From Faecalibacterium prausnitzii (GTDB lineage Bacteria > Bacillota > Clostridia > Oscillospirales > Ruminococcaceae): DNA of 64,000 nucleotides. Location of the stretch: NCBI RefSeq assembly GCF_003287495.1, contig NZ_PRLE01000006.1, forward strand, positions 93,370 through 157,369, written 5' to 3'. This document shows, in pieces, positions 35,771 through 44,702 of the stretch. The notes beneath the pieces were generated by a model. It saw nothing but the letters and a program-made list of their open reading frames with translations, was not told where the DNA came from and did no database searches. The position numbers were made by a program, and so were the translations under genes. Within the stretch, counting starts at the first letter, position 1, and each line of letters starts with the position of its first letter.

Positions 35771-37130
35771 CTTCCAGTACCTCCGTTTTGAAAAAATGGA
35801 GCAGGTAGCAGAGCGCCAGCAGGTCAGCGCTGCCGCCGGGCGAGAGGTTGGCCGCGATAAAGCGGTCATCCAGCGCGCGGAGAGCGGCTTCGTCCGGGTA
35901 AGGCGTCCGGGCCAGCAGGGCTTTCAGCTCCTCCACCACGGCCAGTTGCGTGGCACGGTCGCTGCGGGCGATCAGGTTGGTATCCGTGCTGTTGGCAATG
36001 ATCGCCAGCAGCGCCCCGCAGCCGGACTGATTGAGGCTGTATCCTGCGGCCAGCCCTTTTTCCAGCGCGGGCAGACCAAACTCCAACACGGCGGGCAAAC
36101 CTGCTTCCACCTGCCCCCGCACCCCGGTAATGCCGTACTGCACATAGAGCTTCTGCCCGGCGGTAACGGCATTCTCGGCCGTGACCCCCGCAAAGTCTTT
36201 TGCCGTCAGCCCGGCCGTCATGGTCGAGACTTCCGCCAGCACGCGGGCCGGGTCGGCCCAGACGGCACGGTCCAGGCGACCCAGCGCCGCGCAGACGATG
36301 CCAATGGAGAAAATAGCCCCCTTATGGGTATTGACGCCATGGGTGGCGGCCAGCATCTCGCCCTCAGCCTCGCAGCCCAGCGGGCGGAGGGCTGCAAAGG
36401 TCTCCGGGGCCGGGCCGTCCGCTGTTTTCCGCCCTGCCCGGGTGCAGGCCTCAAAATAAGGGTAGAGGGAGGCCGCGCTGCTCATAAAGGTAAACGAATC
36501 CATATCGGTGTGGCTGCCGCTGTTCCGGCGATCCACCAGGCCGGGCTTGGGGGTAGTGGTCACCTCATACAAAAGGGCCCGCACCGCCTGCCGGGCAGCC
36601 GTGGCGGCATCCAGCGTATCCATCGTCTCGGTAAGAATCGCCGTCGTCCGGGCCTGCAGCTCGGCTACGGGATGCACCCGGCGGCTGCTGCACACCTTGG
36701 CAGGCCCGCCGCAGATGAGGCATTTGCGGCCCTCAAGATGCAATTCTTCCCGGTCCACTTTTTTGCCGTCCGGGCGGAGGACGTCCATGTCAAACAGCCG
36801 CCCCAGCGGGCTGGCGTCCTCCACCAATGTCGTCAGTTTCTTGATGGTCAGCGGTTCCGCGTCCAGCACATAAAAAGCCTCTGGCCCCGTCACAGCCTTG
36901 CTGAGGTCGATTTTCAGCGGTTTGATGCCGCAGCGCAAAAACTGCCGTTCCAGCAGCTGCCGCCCCCGGGCAAAGCCCCGGCGGATGAGAGGCGAATCCT
37001 TGACCGGGCCCGCAATGTTCATGGTAAAGCAGACCAGCGGCTTGCCATAGGCCCCCAGTAGCTCCTGCTGGTGCCAGACCCGGCGCTCCCGGGCATCCAG
37101 CATCTGGATGAGGGATACTTCTTGTTCCAT
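35763..37130 (-). CDS. citXG: Fused CitX-CitG: citrate lyase prosthetic-group synthesis and transfer
   Basis: A 455-residue fusion. Residues of about 1-165 are CitX, which attaches the phosphoribosyl-dephospho-CoA group to the carrier protein (GRLFDMDVL near 110-118 and the Cys-rich CLICGGPAKVCSSRRVHP near 137-154). Residues of about 175-455 are CitG, which makes the precursor from dephospho-CoA and ATP (EVTTTPKPGLVDRRNSGSHTDM near 189-210, then NTHKGAIFS and SPGGSADLLA). Such fusions are known in other bacteria. It lies 15 bases after the LysR gene and overlaps citC. Confidence 0.92.
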   Translation of the reverse strand: MEQEVSLIQMLDARERRVWHQQELLGAYGKPLVCFTMNIAGPVKDSPLIRRGFARGRQLLERQFLRCGIKPLKIDLSKAVTGPEAFYVLDAEPLTIKKLTTLVEDASPLGRLFDMDVLRPDGKKVDREELHLEGRKCLICGGPAKVCSSRRVHPVAELQARTTAILTETMDTLDAATAARQAVRALLYEVTTTPKPGLVDRRNSGSHTDMDSFTFMSSAASLYPYFEACTRAGRKTADGPAPETFAALRPLGCEAEGEMLAATHGVNTHKGAIFSIGIVCAALGRLDRAVWADPARVLAEVSTMTAGLTAKDFAGVTAENAVTAGQKLYVQYGITGVRGQVEAGLPAVLEFGLPALEKGLAAGYSLNQSGCGALLAIIANSTDTNLIARSDRATQLAVVEELKALLARTPYPDEAALRALDDRFIAANLSPGGSADLLALCYLLHFFKTEVLEDV

Positions 37131-37145
37131 GAAAATTTTCTCCTC

Positions 37146-38000
37146 TCAGCGTTTTTTCTTGAGCATGTCCATAAACAGCTGCACCTGCGGCAGAGCAGCG
37201 GCATCCCGCTGGCAGAAAATGTAGGTGCGGCGGAGGAACGGCTCGCCGTTTTCAAACGTGCAGGGCCGGACACAGCCATCAAAATTGTCCAGCGCGATTT
37301 CCGGCATCAGGGCCCAGCCAAGGCCCCGCTTGACCATTTCCAGACAGGCGGTGATATTGTCCACCACAAAGCTGCCCGTATCCCCGGTCACGCCATTCTC
37401 ATACCGCCAGCGGGCCATCTGGGCCCCCAGCGAAGCGTCGGTCTGGTGGTCGATATACAGATAATCCGAGAGCGGCTTTCCCTCATACTCCCGGGCATAG
37501 ATCAGGCAGATATCCTCTTGTGAGAGGAGGAACTGCGTGCCGTCCCAGGGGTACTCGCCCCGCAGCACCGCAATGTCCAGCGTACCGTCCAGCATCTGCT
37601 GGTAAAGGTGGCGGCTGTGCCCGGTGGCAATATCCAGCCGGACACGGGGATACTTTTTGTGGTATTCGGTCAGCACCTCCGGCAGGCGGTAGTAGGAAAA
37701 ATTGACCGACACGCCCGCTTTCAGGGTGCCGCACACCTCGCCCTGCATGGCGTCCAGCCCGCGGCGCAGCTGCTCCATCTGCTTGAGGGCGGCACGGCTG
37801 TGCTCCAGCACCTTTTCTCCTGCCGGGGTAAAGCGGATGCCCTGCCGGGAGCGGAGCAGAATTTCCACCCCCAGCTCCTGCTCCATGGATTTGATCCGCT
37901 TGGACAGCGCCGACTGGGTCATATAGAGTTTATCCGCCGCATGGGTGATGTTCCGTGTCTCATCCAGCACTTCCAGCAGCTCAAAGTCTTTCTCGTCCAT
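37146..38000 (-). CDS. LysR-family transcriptional regulator
   Basis: A 284-residue DNA-binding protein. Residues 1-60 hold the winged helix (LLEVLDETRNITHAADKLYMTQSALSKRI), followed by the effector-binding domain. ATG follows AAAGGAG. It is the first gene of the lysR-citXG-citC unit, so it probably controls citrate use. A T-N11-A-type inverted repeat (ATTCC-N5-GGAAT, 38136-38150) 136 bases upstream is a candidate binding site. Confidence 0.9.
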   Translation of the reverse strand: MDEKDFELLEVLDETRNITHAADKLYMTQSALSKRIKSMEQELGVEILLRSRQGIRFTPAGEKVLEHSRAALKQMEQLRRGLDAMQGEVCGTLKAGVSVNFSYYRLPEVLTEYHKKYPRVRLDIATGHSRHLYQQMLDGTLDIAVLRGEYPWDGTQFLLSQEDICLIYAREYEGKPLSDYLYIDHQTDASLGAQMARWRYENGVTGDTGSFVVDNITACLEMVKRGLGWALMPEIALDNFDGCVRPCTFENGEPFLRRTYIFCQRDAAALPQVQLFMDMLKKKR

Positions 38001-38359
38001 TGAGGTTCTCCTTTCATTTCAACTTCCCTGCCTGGTTCCGTTCTATGTTTGTCTTTTCCCATTCCTTTTCTTCATCTTACTACCCTTTATCCCCCAAGAA
38101 AAGTCCCATTTTTTCCGAGAGTTTTTCCAAAATCCATTCCAATTTGGAATCAAGTAAGCATTTTGCACAACGAGATGGAATCTCTGACAGCAGATTGCCA
38201 GAAAAGCGCAGGATGTATCCCAGATTTCAAAGCAAGATTCCCTGCCGGACTGGAAAAGGAGCTTTTCTCAGCCTTTTGCAGCAGGATAAATTTTGTCACC
38301 ATTGAAAAGACATAAGAATACCCGCAGGTTTTATCTTCCTGCGGGCACTTGTCTTTCCT
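38001..38359. other. Intergenic region with a candidate LysR site
   Basis: Holds the inverted repeat ATTCCAATTTGGAAT at 38136-38150, a pyrimidine-rich stretch before it, and a hairpin (CCCGCAGG/CCTGCGGG) at 38321-38345. A short frame from 38178 to 38315 has no ribosome site and is doubtful. No other gene is seen. Confidence 0.45.
38321..38345 (-). terminator. Hairpin after the membrane protein gene
   Basis: CCCGCAGG and CCTGCGGG around a 9-base loop. On the minus strand it is followed only by TATTCTTATG, so termination may be weak. Confidence 0.5.
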
Positions 38360-39052
38360 TTAATGCTGCCAGAAGCTGATGAGGGCCAGAAAGGGGATGC
38401 CGACTTCCATCAGATCGCGGCTGACTTTCTGCATGGTGCAGTACCATTCACTGGGTTCGCCGCCCTGTACTGCCAGACCGTGGCTGAGGTTCCAGAATAG
38501 CAATGGAAATTTAATGTCCAGAAAAAGAACCAACGCCAGCAGCCCCATAGGGAGCAGGAACCATAAATTCCCCCGCGTTTCCATCCGCCCTCCGACGGCA
38601 ATATTATAAAGCCACTGACAAGTGGGCAAAAGGTCTTGCTGTTGGTACTCCCCGTTGACCACAACATTGATACCATCTGCCAGCTGGCCGTTTTCCGCCC
38701 ATAAAACCGCATCGCCCGGCTCGCCAATTGCCTGCCCGGCAAAAATCTTCCTGTCATCCTGATAAATTTGGACATTCTCCTGCGATGACGTTACAACGCG
38801 GTATTGAATCGTTTCCCCGTTCATCGCAAACACTGCCTGCGTTTCATGCTCTGCCGCAGTGACAGTCAACGCATAAATTCCGTATTCATCCCGGCCTGCA
38901 AAGCTTCCATCCGTCTGCCGGTACAGAAACGCATCCCGCAGCCAGACTCCCGGGCGGCTGGCCGCACAGAGGTAGAGGATCATCAAACCCACCCAGTACA
39001 AAATGCGCAGTGCGCGGCGGAAAGCCTGCTTGTGTGCTTTGATTTTTTGCAT
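38360..39052 (-). CDS. Membrane protein of unknown function
   Basis: A 230-residue protein with a basic N-terminus (MQKIKAHKQAFRRALR), a first transmembrane helix at about 18-34, an extracytoplasmic beta-rich domain of about 120 residues, and a second hydrophobic segment at about 168-185 (LWFLLPMGLLALVLFLDI). ATG 8 bases after GGAGG. I recognise no family. The promoter of the adjacent antisense RNA overlaps the DNA just upstream of its ribosome site on the other strand, so expression of the two could interfere. Confidence 0.65.
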   Translation of the reverse strand: MQKIKAHKQAFRRALRILYWVGLMILYLCAASRPGVWLRDAFLYRQTDGSFAGRDEYGIYALTVTAAEHETQAVFAMNGETIQYRVVTSSQENVQIYQDDRKIFAGQAIGEPGDAVLWAENGQLADGINVVVNGEYQQQDLLPTCQWLYNIAVGGRMETRGNLWFLLPMGLLALVLFLDIKFPLLFWNLSHGLAVQGGEPSEWYCTMQKVSRDLMEVGIPFLALISFWQH

Positions 39053-39072
39053 AAAGACCACCTCCCGTAAGC

Positions 39073-39101
39073 TTGACAAAGGACGTTGAAACGCGTATAC
39101 T
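39073..39101 (+). promoter_or_regulatory. Strong promoter of the antitoxin RNA
   Basis: TTGACA (39073-39078) and TATACT (39096-39101) with a 17-base spacer; no coding frame follows. Confidence 0.8.
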
Positions 39102-39107
39102 GAAACT

Positions 39108-39212
39108 ACAAAGGGTGCTGCCTAACAAACGGCTGGCTCCTTACCGTACATGAACAAAAAAGATTGACCGATGTACTTGGGGAAGTAGATGGCGGTCAGT
39201 CTTTTTTGTTTT
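39108..39212 (+). ncRNA. Candidate antisense antitoxin RNA
   Basis: A consensus promoter is followed after about 105 bases by a terminator: AAAAAAGATTGACCG (from 39156) pairs with CGGTCAGTCTTTTTT (to about 39207), then T-rich sequence. There is no start codon with a ribosome site. Its 3' part is complementary to the end of the toxin mRNA on the other strand, across a shared bidirectional terminator, as in the par/Fst type of type I toxin-antitoxin loci. The 5' end is predicted, not measured. Confidence 0.65.
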
Positions 39213-39315
39213 TCTGATTCTTGTCATCATGGCTGATTTTCCATGTGATGTCAAAAACACCATAGGCAATGCTGCAAAGCAATGTCAGCAGCAAAAGCAC
39301 TTCAGACAGAGTCAT
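39196..39315 (-). CDS. Small hydrophobic type I toxin (holin-like toxin family)
   Basis: A 39-residue peptide: a short start (MTLSEV), one transmembrane helix (LLLLTLLCSIAYGVFDI) and a charged tail (HDDKNQKNKKD). ATG 8 bases after GGAGG. The pattern matches the putative holin-like toxin (Fst/TxpA-like) peptides that kill by membrane insertion. Its mRNA has a leader hairpin (39344-39377, CGGGAGGG/CCCTCCCG) just upstream of the ribosome site and ends in a terminator shared with a convergent small RNA. Family assignment is from sequence pattern and locus structure. Confidence 0.72.
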   Translation of the reverse strand: MTLSEVLLLLTLLCSIAYGVFDITWKISHDDKNQKNKKD

Positions 39316-39343
39316 ATTGCATCCCTCCTTTCACCAGAAGTGT

Positions 39344-39377
39344 CGGGAGGGGTCACTTCAAAAAAGCCGCCCTCCCG
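39344..39377 (-). promoter_or_regulatory. Leader hairpin of the toxin mRNA
   Basis: CGGGAGGG and CCCTCCCG form an 8-bp GC stem about 15 bases upstream of the toxin ribosome site; it may restrict ribosome access. Confidence 0.5.
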
Positions 39378-39508
39378 GCATCTGTTCTGCAATCTTTGCA
39401 AAACAAGAATTCCGGCAAGGAGCGTTCAGCCGCCTGCGTTTGAGGCAACACCCATTGGCAGGGTAAATACACTGCAGTTACAGGATATCATACTTTCTGT
39501 CAAAAGAC

Positions 39509-39542
39509 AACACCCGCAGGAAACTGGCTCCCTGCGGGTGTT
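39509..39542 (-). terminator. Terminator after the P1 peptidase gene
   Basis: On the minus strand AACACCCGCAGG pairs with CCTGCGGGTGTT and is followed by GTCTTTTG, 12 bases after the peptidase stop. Confidence 0.75.
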
Positions 39543-39553
39543 GCCGCGTTAGA

Positions 39554-40600
39554 TCATTCTTTTCTCTCGATTTTACCCTCCAGCAGGTCGGTCAGGCAGG
39601 GCACGGTTTTGCCGTGATAGCCTGTGACCGTCTCAGCGTGGAACAGGCTGCTGAGGACGCTTTCCTCCACGCACTCGGCCACCGCCCGGAAGAGCGGGTT
39701 GATGGCGTCATCGTGGAGCATGGTCATGGGCAGGAGGGCTTTGTCCGCGTAGTGGGGCATCCGGTTGGCCGTGGTAAAGGCCAGCACGATCTCGCCCGAA
39801 CCATTGCCGCAGTAGCTGCCCGTGCGGGAGAGGCCCACCAGCGCCCGGTGGCAGAGCCGCCGGAGCTGCCGCTCACTGAGCGGGATGTCCGTGGCCAGCA
39901 CCGTGATGATGGAGCCTTTATCCTCGTGGGGCGGGATGTGTGCCTCCAGCAGCTGCTGGATGGGGGTACCGCCCACAATGAGATCATCAAACATGGCATG
40001 GTTGGAGAGGACAAGGGAACCAATGGTATAGTTTTTTCCATCCAGCTCCACCACCCGGGAAGCCGACCCGATGCCGCCCTTGAGGCCGTGGCAGCGCATC
40101 CCTCGGCCCGCGCCCACAGCGCCCTCGGCAAAATCAGCCTTGCAGTCGGCCAATGCGTCAAAAACGTTCTGCTCGGTGACATGCAGGCCCCGGATGTCGT
40201 TCAGGCCGCTGTCGTTGCACTCGCACACCACCGGGTTCACGCTGCCCGTCGTCTCACAGATATCCGGATTTTGGGCCAGCATATACTTGACCAGCGCCGT
40301 CTCCGCCGTGCCCACGCTGAGGGTGTTGGTAAAGAGGATGGGCGTTTCCAGCGTGCCCAGTTCGTCGATCTGAACCAGGCCGGTGGTCTTGCCAAAGCCG
40401 TTGATGACATGGCTGGCGGCCAGCAGCTTCTCGTGGAAGAGATCCCCCGGGTGGGGCAGCAGGGCCGTCACGCCCGTCTGGACATCGCCGTCCGCCAGGG
40501 TGCAGTGGCCCACCGTCACGCCGGGCACGTCGCTGATCTTATTCAGCGGGCCGTGGGGCAGATGGCCGATGGTCAGATTCCATTTTGCAGGGATTCCCAT
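39554..40600 (-). CDS. P1/S58 family peptidase (DmpA-type aminopeptidase)
   Basis: A 348-residue self-processing N-terminal nucleophile hydrolase that removes N-terminal residues from peptides or amides. It has the family start (ISDVPGVTVGHCTL), CNDSGLNDIRG, AEGAVGAGRGM and the autocleavage region KGSIITVLATDIPLS, where a Gly-Ser bond is expected to be cut to expose the nucleophile Ser. ATG 9 bases after GGAGG. It follows metA in the same direction but a terminator lies between them. The natural substrate is unknown. Confidence 0.9.
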   Translation of the reverse strand: MGIPAKWNLTIGHLPHGPLNKISDVPGVTVGHCTLADGDVQTGVTALLPHPGDLFHEKLLAASHVINGFGKTTGLVQIDELGTLETPILFTNTLSVGTAETALVKYMLAQNPDICETTGSVNPVVCECNDSGLNDIRGLHVTEQNVFDALADCKADFAEGAVGAGRGMRCHGLKGGIGSASRVVELDGKNYTIGSLVLSNHAMFDDLIVGGTPIQQLLEAHIPPHEDKGSIITVLATDIPLSERQLRRLCHRALVGLSRTGSYCGNGSGEIVLAFTTANRMPHYADKALLPMTMLHDDAINPLFRAVAECVEESVLSSLFHAETVTGYHGKTVPCLTDLLEGKIERKE

Positions 40601-40617
40601 AAAGATTTACCTCCAAG

Positions 40618-40658
40618 AAAACCCTCTCCGCCTTTCATCGCGCAGGCAGAAAGGGTTT
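40618..40658 (-). terminator. Terminator after metA
   Basis: On the minus strand AAACCCT...GCC pairs with GGC...AGGGTTT and is followed by TCTT. Confidence 0.6.
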
Positions 40659-40665
40659 ATTTTTC

Positions 40666-41601
40666 TCAGTCCTCGTGCTGGACGCGCTCGATGGTGCCCA
40701 GGTCATAGGGAGTGTTCTGATAGACGTAATAGTTCAGCCAGTTCTCATACAGCAGGTGGGCATGGGCACGCCAGCGGAAGAGGGGCGGCTGCTCCGGGTC
40801 GTCGTTGGGGTAGTAATTCTTGGGCACTGCAATGGGCAGGCCCTTGCCCACATCCCGCTTGTACTCGGCATCCAGCGTGTACTTATCGTACTCCGGGTGG
40901 CCGGTGACAAAGATCTGGCGGCCATTTTCGGTGCTCATGAGGAACGGGCCTGCCTCGTCGCTCTCGGCCAGGATGCGGAGGGCGCGGCAGTTGAGCACAT
41001 CTTCCCGGCTGATGCCGGTATGGCGGCTGTGGGGGGCGTAGAACACCTCATCAAAGCCGCGGACCAGCGGGTTTGCCGGGCGGGTGACCTTGTGCTCAAA
41101 CACGCCGAACATCTTTTCCGGCAGGATATGCTTGCGCACACCGTAGTGATAGTACAGGCCCGCCTGCGCACCCCAGCAGACATGGAGGGTAGAGTAGACG
41201 TTTGTCTCACTGAAATCCATGATCTCGCACAGCTCCGGCCAGTAATCCACCTGCTCAAAATCCATCGTCTCCACCGGGGCACCGGTGATGATCATGCCGT
41301 CGTAGCGGTTATTTTTGACCTCCTCAAAGGTCTTATAAAACGCCTCCAGATGGGCTGCAGCGACATGGGTGGCCGCATGGCTGGCCGTCTGCAGCAGGGT
41401 CATATGCACCTGCAGCGGGGTGTTGGCCAGCAGCCGGGCGATCTGGGTCTCGGTGGCGATCTTGGTGGGCATCAGGTTGAGGATCAGGATTTCCAGCGGG
41501 CGGATATGCTGGGAAGCGGCCCGCTCCCGGTGCATGACGAAGACATTTTCTTCATACAGGGCATCGTAAGCGGGGAGCGTTTTGGGGATGATGAGAGGCA
41601 T
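40666..41601 (-). CDS. metA: Homoserine O-acetyltransferase (MetA type)
   Basis: Acylates homoserine for methionine synthesis; 311 residues. The catalytic Cys is C142 (HVCWGAQAG) and the His-Glu pair is H235/E237 (TGHPEYD). The residue that sets acyl specificity in this family, position 111, is Glu ([11 protein letters not shown]) rather than the Gly of the E. coli succinyl enzyme, so acetyl-CoA is the expected donor. That agrees with the upstream O-acetylhomoserine sulfhydrylase, 23 bases away in the same operon. Confidence 0.94.
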   Translation of the reverse strand: MPLIIPKTLPAYDALYEENVFVMHRERAASQHIRPLEILILNLMPTKIATETQIARLLANTPLQVHMTLLQTASHAATHVAAAHLEAFYKTFEEVKNNRYDGMIITGAPVETMDFEQVDYWPELCEIMDFSETNVYSTLHVCWGAQAGLYYHYGVRKHILPEKMFGVFEHKVTRPANPLVRGFDEVFYAPHSRHTGISREDVLNCRALRILAESDEAGPFLMSTENGRQIFVTGHPEYDKYTLDAEYKRDVGKGLPIAVPKNYYPNDDPEQPPLFRWRAHAHLLYENWLNYYVYQNTPYDLGTIERVQHED

Positions 41602-41624
41602 AACGTCTTACTCCTTTTGAGAGA

Positions 41625-42899
41625 TTAGATTTGATCCAGTGCCTGTGCGATATCCGCGATGAGGTCCTCGCTGGACTCCAGACCGCAGCTCATACGGACC
41701 AGCTCGGCGGGGACACCTGCGGCGCGCAGCTGCTCATCGTTCATCTGGCGGTGGGTACTGGACGCGGGGTTCAGGCAGCAGGTGCGGGCATCGGCCACAT
41801 GGGTCTCGATGGCAGCCAGCTTCAGGGCTTTCATAAAGGTGCTGGCAGCTTCGCGGCCGCCGGCCAGGCCAAAGGACACCACGCCGCAGCTGCCATTGGG
41901 CAGGTACTTCCGGGCCAGTGCGTGGTAGGGGCTGCTTTCCAGTCCGCAGTAGTTGACATAAGCCACTTTGGGGTGGCTTTCGAGGAACTTCGCCACCGCC
42001 ATGCCGTTTTCACAGTGGCGCTGCATCCGGACATGGAGGCTTTCCAGCCCCAGGTTGAGCATATAGGCGCTCATGGGGGACTGCGTGGAGCCAAAGTCGC
42101 GCATCAGCTGGGCAGTTGCCTTGGTGATGAACGCCCCCTCCTTGCCAAAGCGCTCGGCATAGGTAATGCCGTGGTAGCTGTCATCCGGGGTGCACAGGCC
42201 GGAGAACTTCTCGGCGTGGGCCATCCAGTCAAACTTCCCGCTGTCCACAATGGCACCGCCCACAGCCGCGCCGTGGCCGTCCATATACTTGGTGGTGGAG
42301 TGGGTGACGATATCAGCGCCCCACTCAAAGGGGCGGCAGTTGACCGGGGTGGGGAATGTATTATCCACAATGAGGGGCACTCCATGGGCATGCGCTGCCT
42401 TGGCGAACTTCTCAATATCCAGCACGGTCAGGGCAGGGTTGGCAATGGTCTCACCAAACACAGCCTTGGTGTTGGGCTGGAACGCGGCGTCCAGCTCCTC
42501 TTCGGTGCAGAGCGGGTCCACAAAGGTAGCGGTAATGCCCATCTTGGCCATGGTGACCGAGATCAGGTTGAACGTACCGCCGTAGATGGTGCTGGACGCC
42601 ACGATATGGTCGCCTGCCTCGCAGATGTTGAACAGGGCGAAGAAGTTGGCCGCCTGGCCGCTGGACGTCAGCATGGCGGCAGTGCCGCCCTCCAGCTCGC
42701 AGATCTTCTTTGCGACGATATCGCAGGTGGGGTTCTGCAGGCGGGAGTAGAAATAGCCGTTGGCCTCCAGGTCAAACAGCTTCCCCATATCCTCGCTGGT
42801 GGCATATTTAAAGGTAGTGGACTGGATAATGGGGACCTGGCGGGGCTCGCCATTGCCGGGCGTATAGCCACCCTGCACACAGATGGTATCACGATTCAT
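41625..42899 (-). CDS. metY: O-acetylhomoserine sulfhydrylase
   Basis: PLP enzyme that makes homocysteine (or methionine) from O-acetylhomoserine and sulfide; 424 residues. The PLP Lys is K204 in THSTTKYMDGHG, with SRLQNPTCD, SSGQAA and the C-terminal SSTHRQM and RMSCGLE blocks of the Cys/Met metabolism family. Located between metI and metA, all in the same direction, forming a methionine uptake and synthesis run. Confidence 0.94.
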   Translation of the reverse strand: MNRDTICVQGGYTPGNGEPRQVPIIQSTTFKYATSEDMGKLFDLEANGYFYSRLQNPTCDIVAKKICELEGGTAAMLTSSGQAANFFALFNICEAGDHIVASSTIYGGTFNLISVTMAKMGITATFVDPLCTEEELDAAFQPNTKAVFGETIANPALTVLDIEKFAKAAHAHGVPLIVDNTFPTPVNCRPFEWGADIVTHSTTKYMDGHGAAVGGAIVDSGKFDWMAHAEKFSGLCTPDDSYHGITYAERFGKEGAFITKATAQLMRDFGSTQSPMSAYMLNLGLESLHVRMQRHCENGMAVAKFLESHPKVAYVNYCGLESSPYHALARKYLPNGSCGVVSFGLAGGREAASTFMKALKLAAIETHVADARTCCLNPASSTHRQMNDEQLRAAGVPAELVRMSCGLESSEDLIADIAQALDQI

Positions 42900-42936
42900 T
42901 GCAACATACTCCTTTACTGGGTTTGTCTGTATAGCA

Positions 42937-42975
42937 CAATTCCCCGCAGGAGCACGAGCCTCCGGCGGGGAATTG
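42937..42975. repeat. Long GC hairpin between metI and metY
   Basis: CAATTCCCCGC and GCGGGGAATTG form an 11-bp perfect stem around 17 bases. No T tract follows on the minus strand, so it is not a standard terminator there; it may stabilise mRNA ends. Confidence 0.55.
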
Positions 42976-43012
42976 AAACGTTAAATTTTTCCCTGCCGCA
43001 GGCAGATGGAGT

Positions 43013-43669
43013 TTACTTTCTGAGCCGCTTATCGCTCTTGGTGGCCCACAGGGTGCCCACGGTCTGGAACGCCTGCACCAGCAGCACCAGCAGGATGACA
43101 CAGACGACCATGATGTTGGTCTGGTAACGGTAGTAGCCGTAGGACAGAGCGATCTTACCCAGGCCGCCGCCGCCAATGACGCCGGACATGGCCGAGTAAC
43201 CCAGAATGGTGGTCAGCGCAGTGGTCATGCTGGAAATAAGGCCGGGCAGGCACTCGGGGATCATGACCTTGGTGATGATCTGGAACGGGGTCGCGCCCAT
43301 GCTCTGGGCCGCCTCCACCACACCCTCGTCCAGCTCGCGGAGACTGGTCTCCACCAGACGGGCCACGAACGGGAACGCCGCGACCACCAGCGGAACGATG
43401 GTGGCCTTGGTGCCCACGGTAGTGCCCACGAGGGCGCGGGTGAGCGGGAAGACGCAGATCATCAGGATCAGGAACGGGACGCTGCGCAGGATGTTGATGA
43501 TGATGTTGAGAACATGCATCAGCCAGCCGGGCAGGGGCAGAACACCGTCCTTATCCCCGGCCACCAGCAGCACGCCCAGCGGCAGACCGATGACCAGCGA
43601 AAACGCCGTGGAGAGCACCGTTACATAGAACGTCTCCCAGATGGCAAAGCTATAATCCGCAATACTCAT
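43013..43669 (-). CDS. metI: Methionine ABC transporter permease MetI
   Basis: Membrane subunit of the D/L-methionine importer, 218 residues with about five helices. It has the coupling loop EAAQSMGATPFQIITKVMIPECLPG and LVIGLPLGVLL with SVPFLILMI. The ATG overlaps the metN stop (ATGA), so translation is coupled. A longer upstream frame runs inside metN and is not real. Confidence 0.95.
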   Translation of the reverse strand: MSIADYSFAIWETFYVTVLSTAFSLVIGLPLGVLLVAGDKDGVLPLPGWLMHVLNIIINILRSVPFLILMICVFPLTRALVGTTVGTKATIVPLVVAAFPFVARLVETSLRELDEGVVEAAQSMGATPFQIITKVMIPECLPGLISSMTTALTTILGYSAMSGVIGGGGLGKIALSYGYYRYQTNIMVVCVILLVLLVQAFQTVGTLWATKSDKRLRK

Positions 43670-44679
43670 TCGCCAGTCACCTCCTCTACCGTGACACCGG
43701 GCTGGGCCCGCATATAGGCCGTTGCCTGTTTTGCCTGCTCGATCTCCCGCGGCAGCTTGAGCAGCATACTGCCGTAGCACTGGCCGCTCAGATCACGGGT
43801 ATCCGCACTGAGCACGCTGACCAGAATCCCTTTTTCGGCTGCCAGGCTGGCCACAAGAGGCTTTGCCGTGGACGAGCCGTTGAACGTAACACGGACGACG
43901 TGATCGTCAGGCGCAAAGCTCGAAAGGTCGCGGGCCGCGCTGCCGCCGTTGGGGGCAACAAGGCGCTTGGCCGCGGCCGTCTTCGGGTTCGCAAAGATCT
44001 CCTTGACCTCTCCCTGTTCCACGACCACACCGCTGTCCAGAATGGCCACATGGTCGCAGATCTCTTCGACCACGCTCATCTGGTGGGTGATGACCACCAC
44101 CGTGATGCCCAGCTTCCGGTTGATGTCCTTGATGAGCGTCAGGATCGAGTGGGTGGTGTTGGGGTCCAGCGCGCTGGTGGCCTCATCGCAGAGCAGCACT
44201 TTAGGGTTGGTTGCCAGCGCGCGGGCAATGGCAATGCGCTGCTTCTGGCCGCCGGAAAGCTGGGCCGGGTAGGCGTTGGCCTTATCGGGCAGGCCTACCA
44301 TCTCCAGCAGTTCCCTGGCGCGCTTTTCCGCATCCGCCTTTTTTACCCCGGCCAGCTCCATAGGGAAGCAGATGTTCTTCAGGCAGCTGCGCTGCATCAG
44401 CAGGTTGAACTGCTGGAAGATCATCGTGATCTCCCGGCGGCGCTGGCGCAGCTCGGCAGGAGACAGCGTCTCCATGGCGGTGCCGTCGATGACGACGCTG
44501 CCCTCCGTGGGGCGCTCCAGCAGATTGATGCAGCGCACCAGCGTGGATTTGCCCGCGCCGGACATGCCAATGATGCCATAAATGGCTCCATCCGGGATGG
44601 TCAGGTTGATGTCGTTCAGTGCGTTGACCGCACCGTCTTTCATTTGGAAAGTCTTGGAAAGGTGTTTGATCTCGATCAC
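43666..44679 (-). CDS. metN: Methionine ABC transporter ATP-binding protein MetN
   Basis: ATPase of the methionine importer, 337 residues. Walker A is GMSGAGKST at 38-46, the signature LSGGQKQR, and Walker B VLLCDEATSALD. The C-terminal 90 residues form the NIL domain (VVRVTFNGSSTAKPLV), which binds methionine and inhibits transport when internal methionine is high. A GTG start at 44679 follows GAGGAG by 8 bases; an ATG further upstream has no ribosome site. Confidence 0.95.
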   Translation of the reverse strand: MIEIKHLSKTFQMKDGAVNALNDINLTIPDGAIYGIIGMSGAGKSTLVRCINLLERPTEGSVVIDGTAMETLSPAELRQRRREITMIFQQFNLLMQRSCLKNICFPMELAGVKKADAEKRARELLEMVGLPDKANAYPAQLSGGQKQRIAIARALATNPKVLLCDEATSALDPNTTHSILTLIKDINRKLGITVVVITHQMSVVEEICDHVAILDSGVVVEQGEVKEIFANPKTAAAKRLVAPNGGSAARDLSSFAPDDHVVRVTFNGSSTAKPLVASLAAEKGILVSVLSADTRDLSGQCYGSMLLKLPREIEQAKQATAYMRAQPGVTVEEVTGE

Positions 44680-44702
44680 GGAAATTCTCCTCGCTGTTGA
44701 AT

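Noticed and set aside
38049..38315. Open frame of 88 codons upstream of lysR
   Set aside because: No ribosome site at either ATG, and it spans the likely LysR control region.
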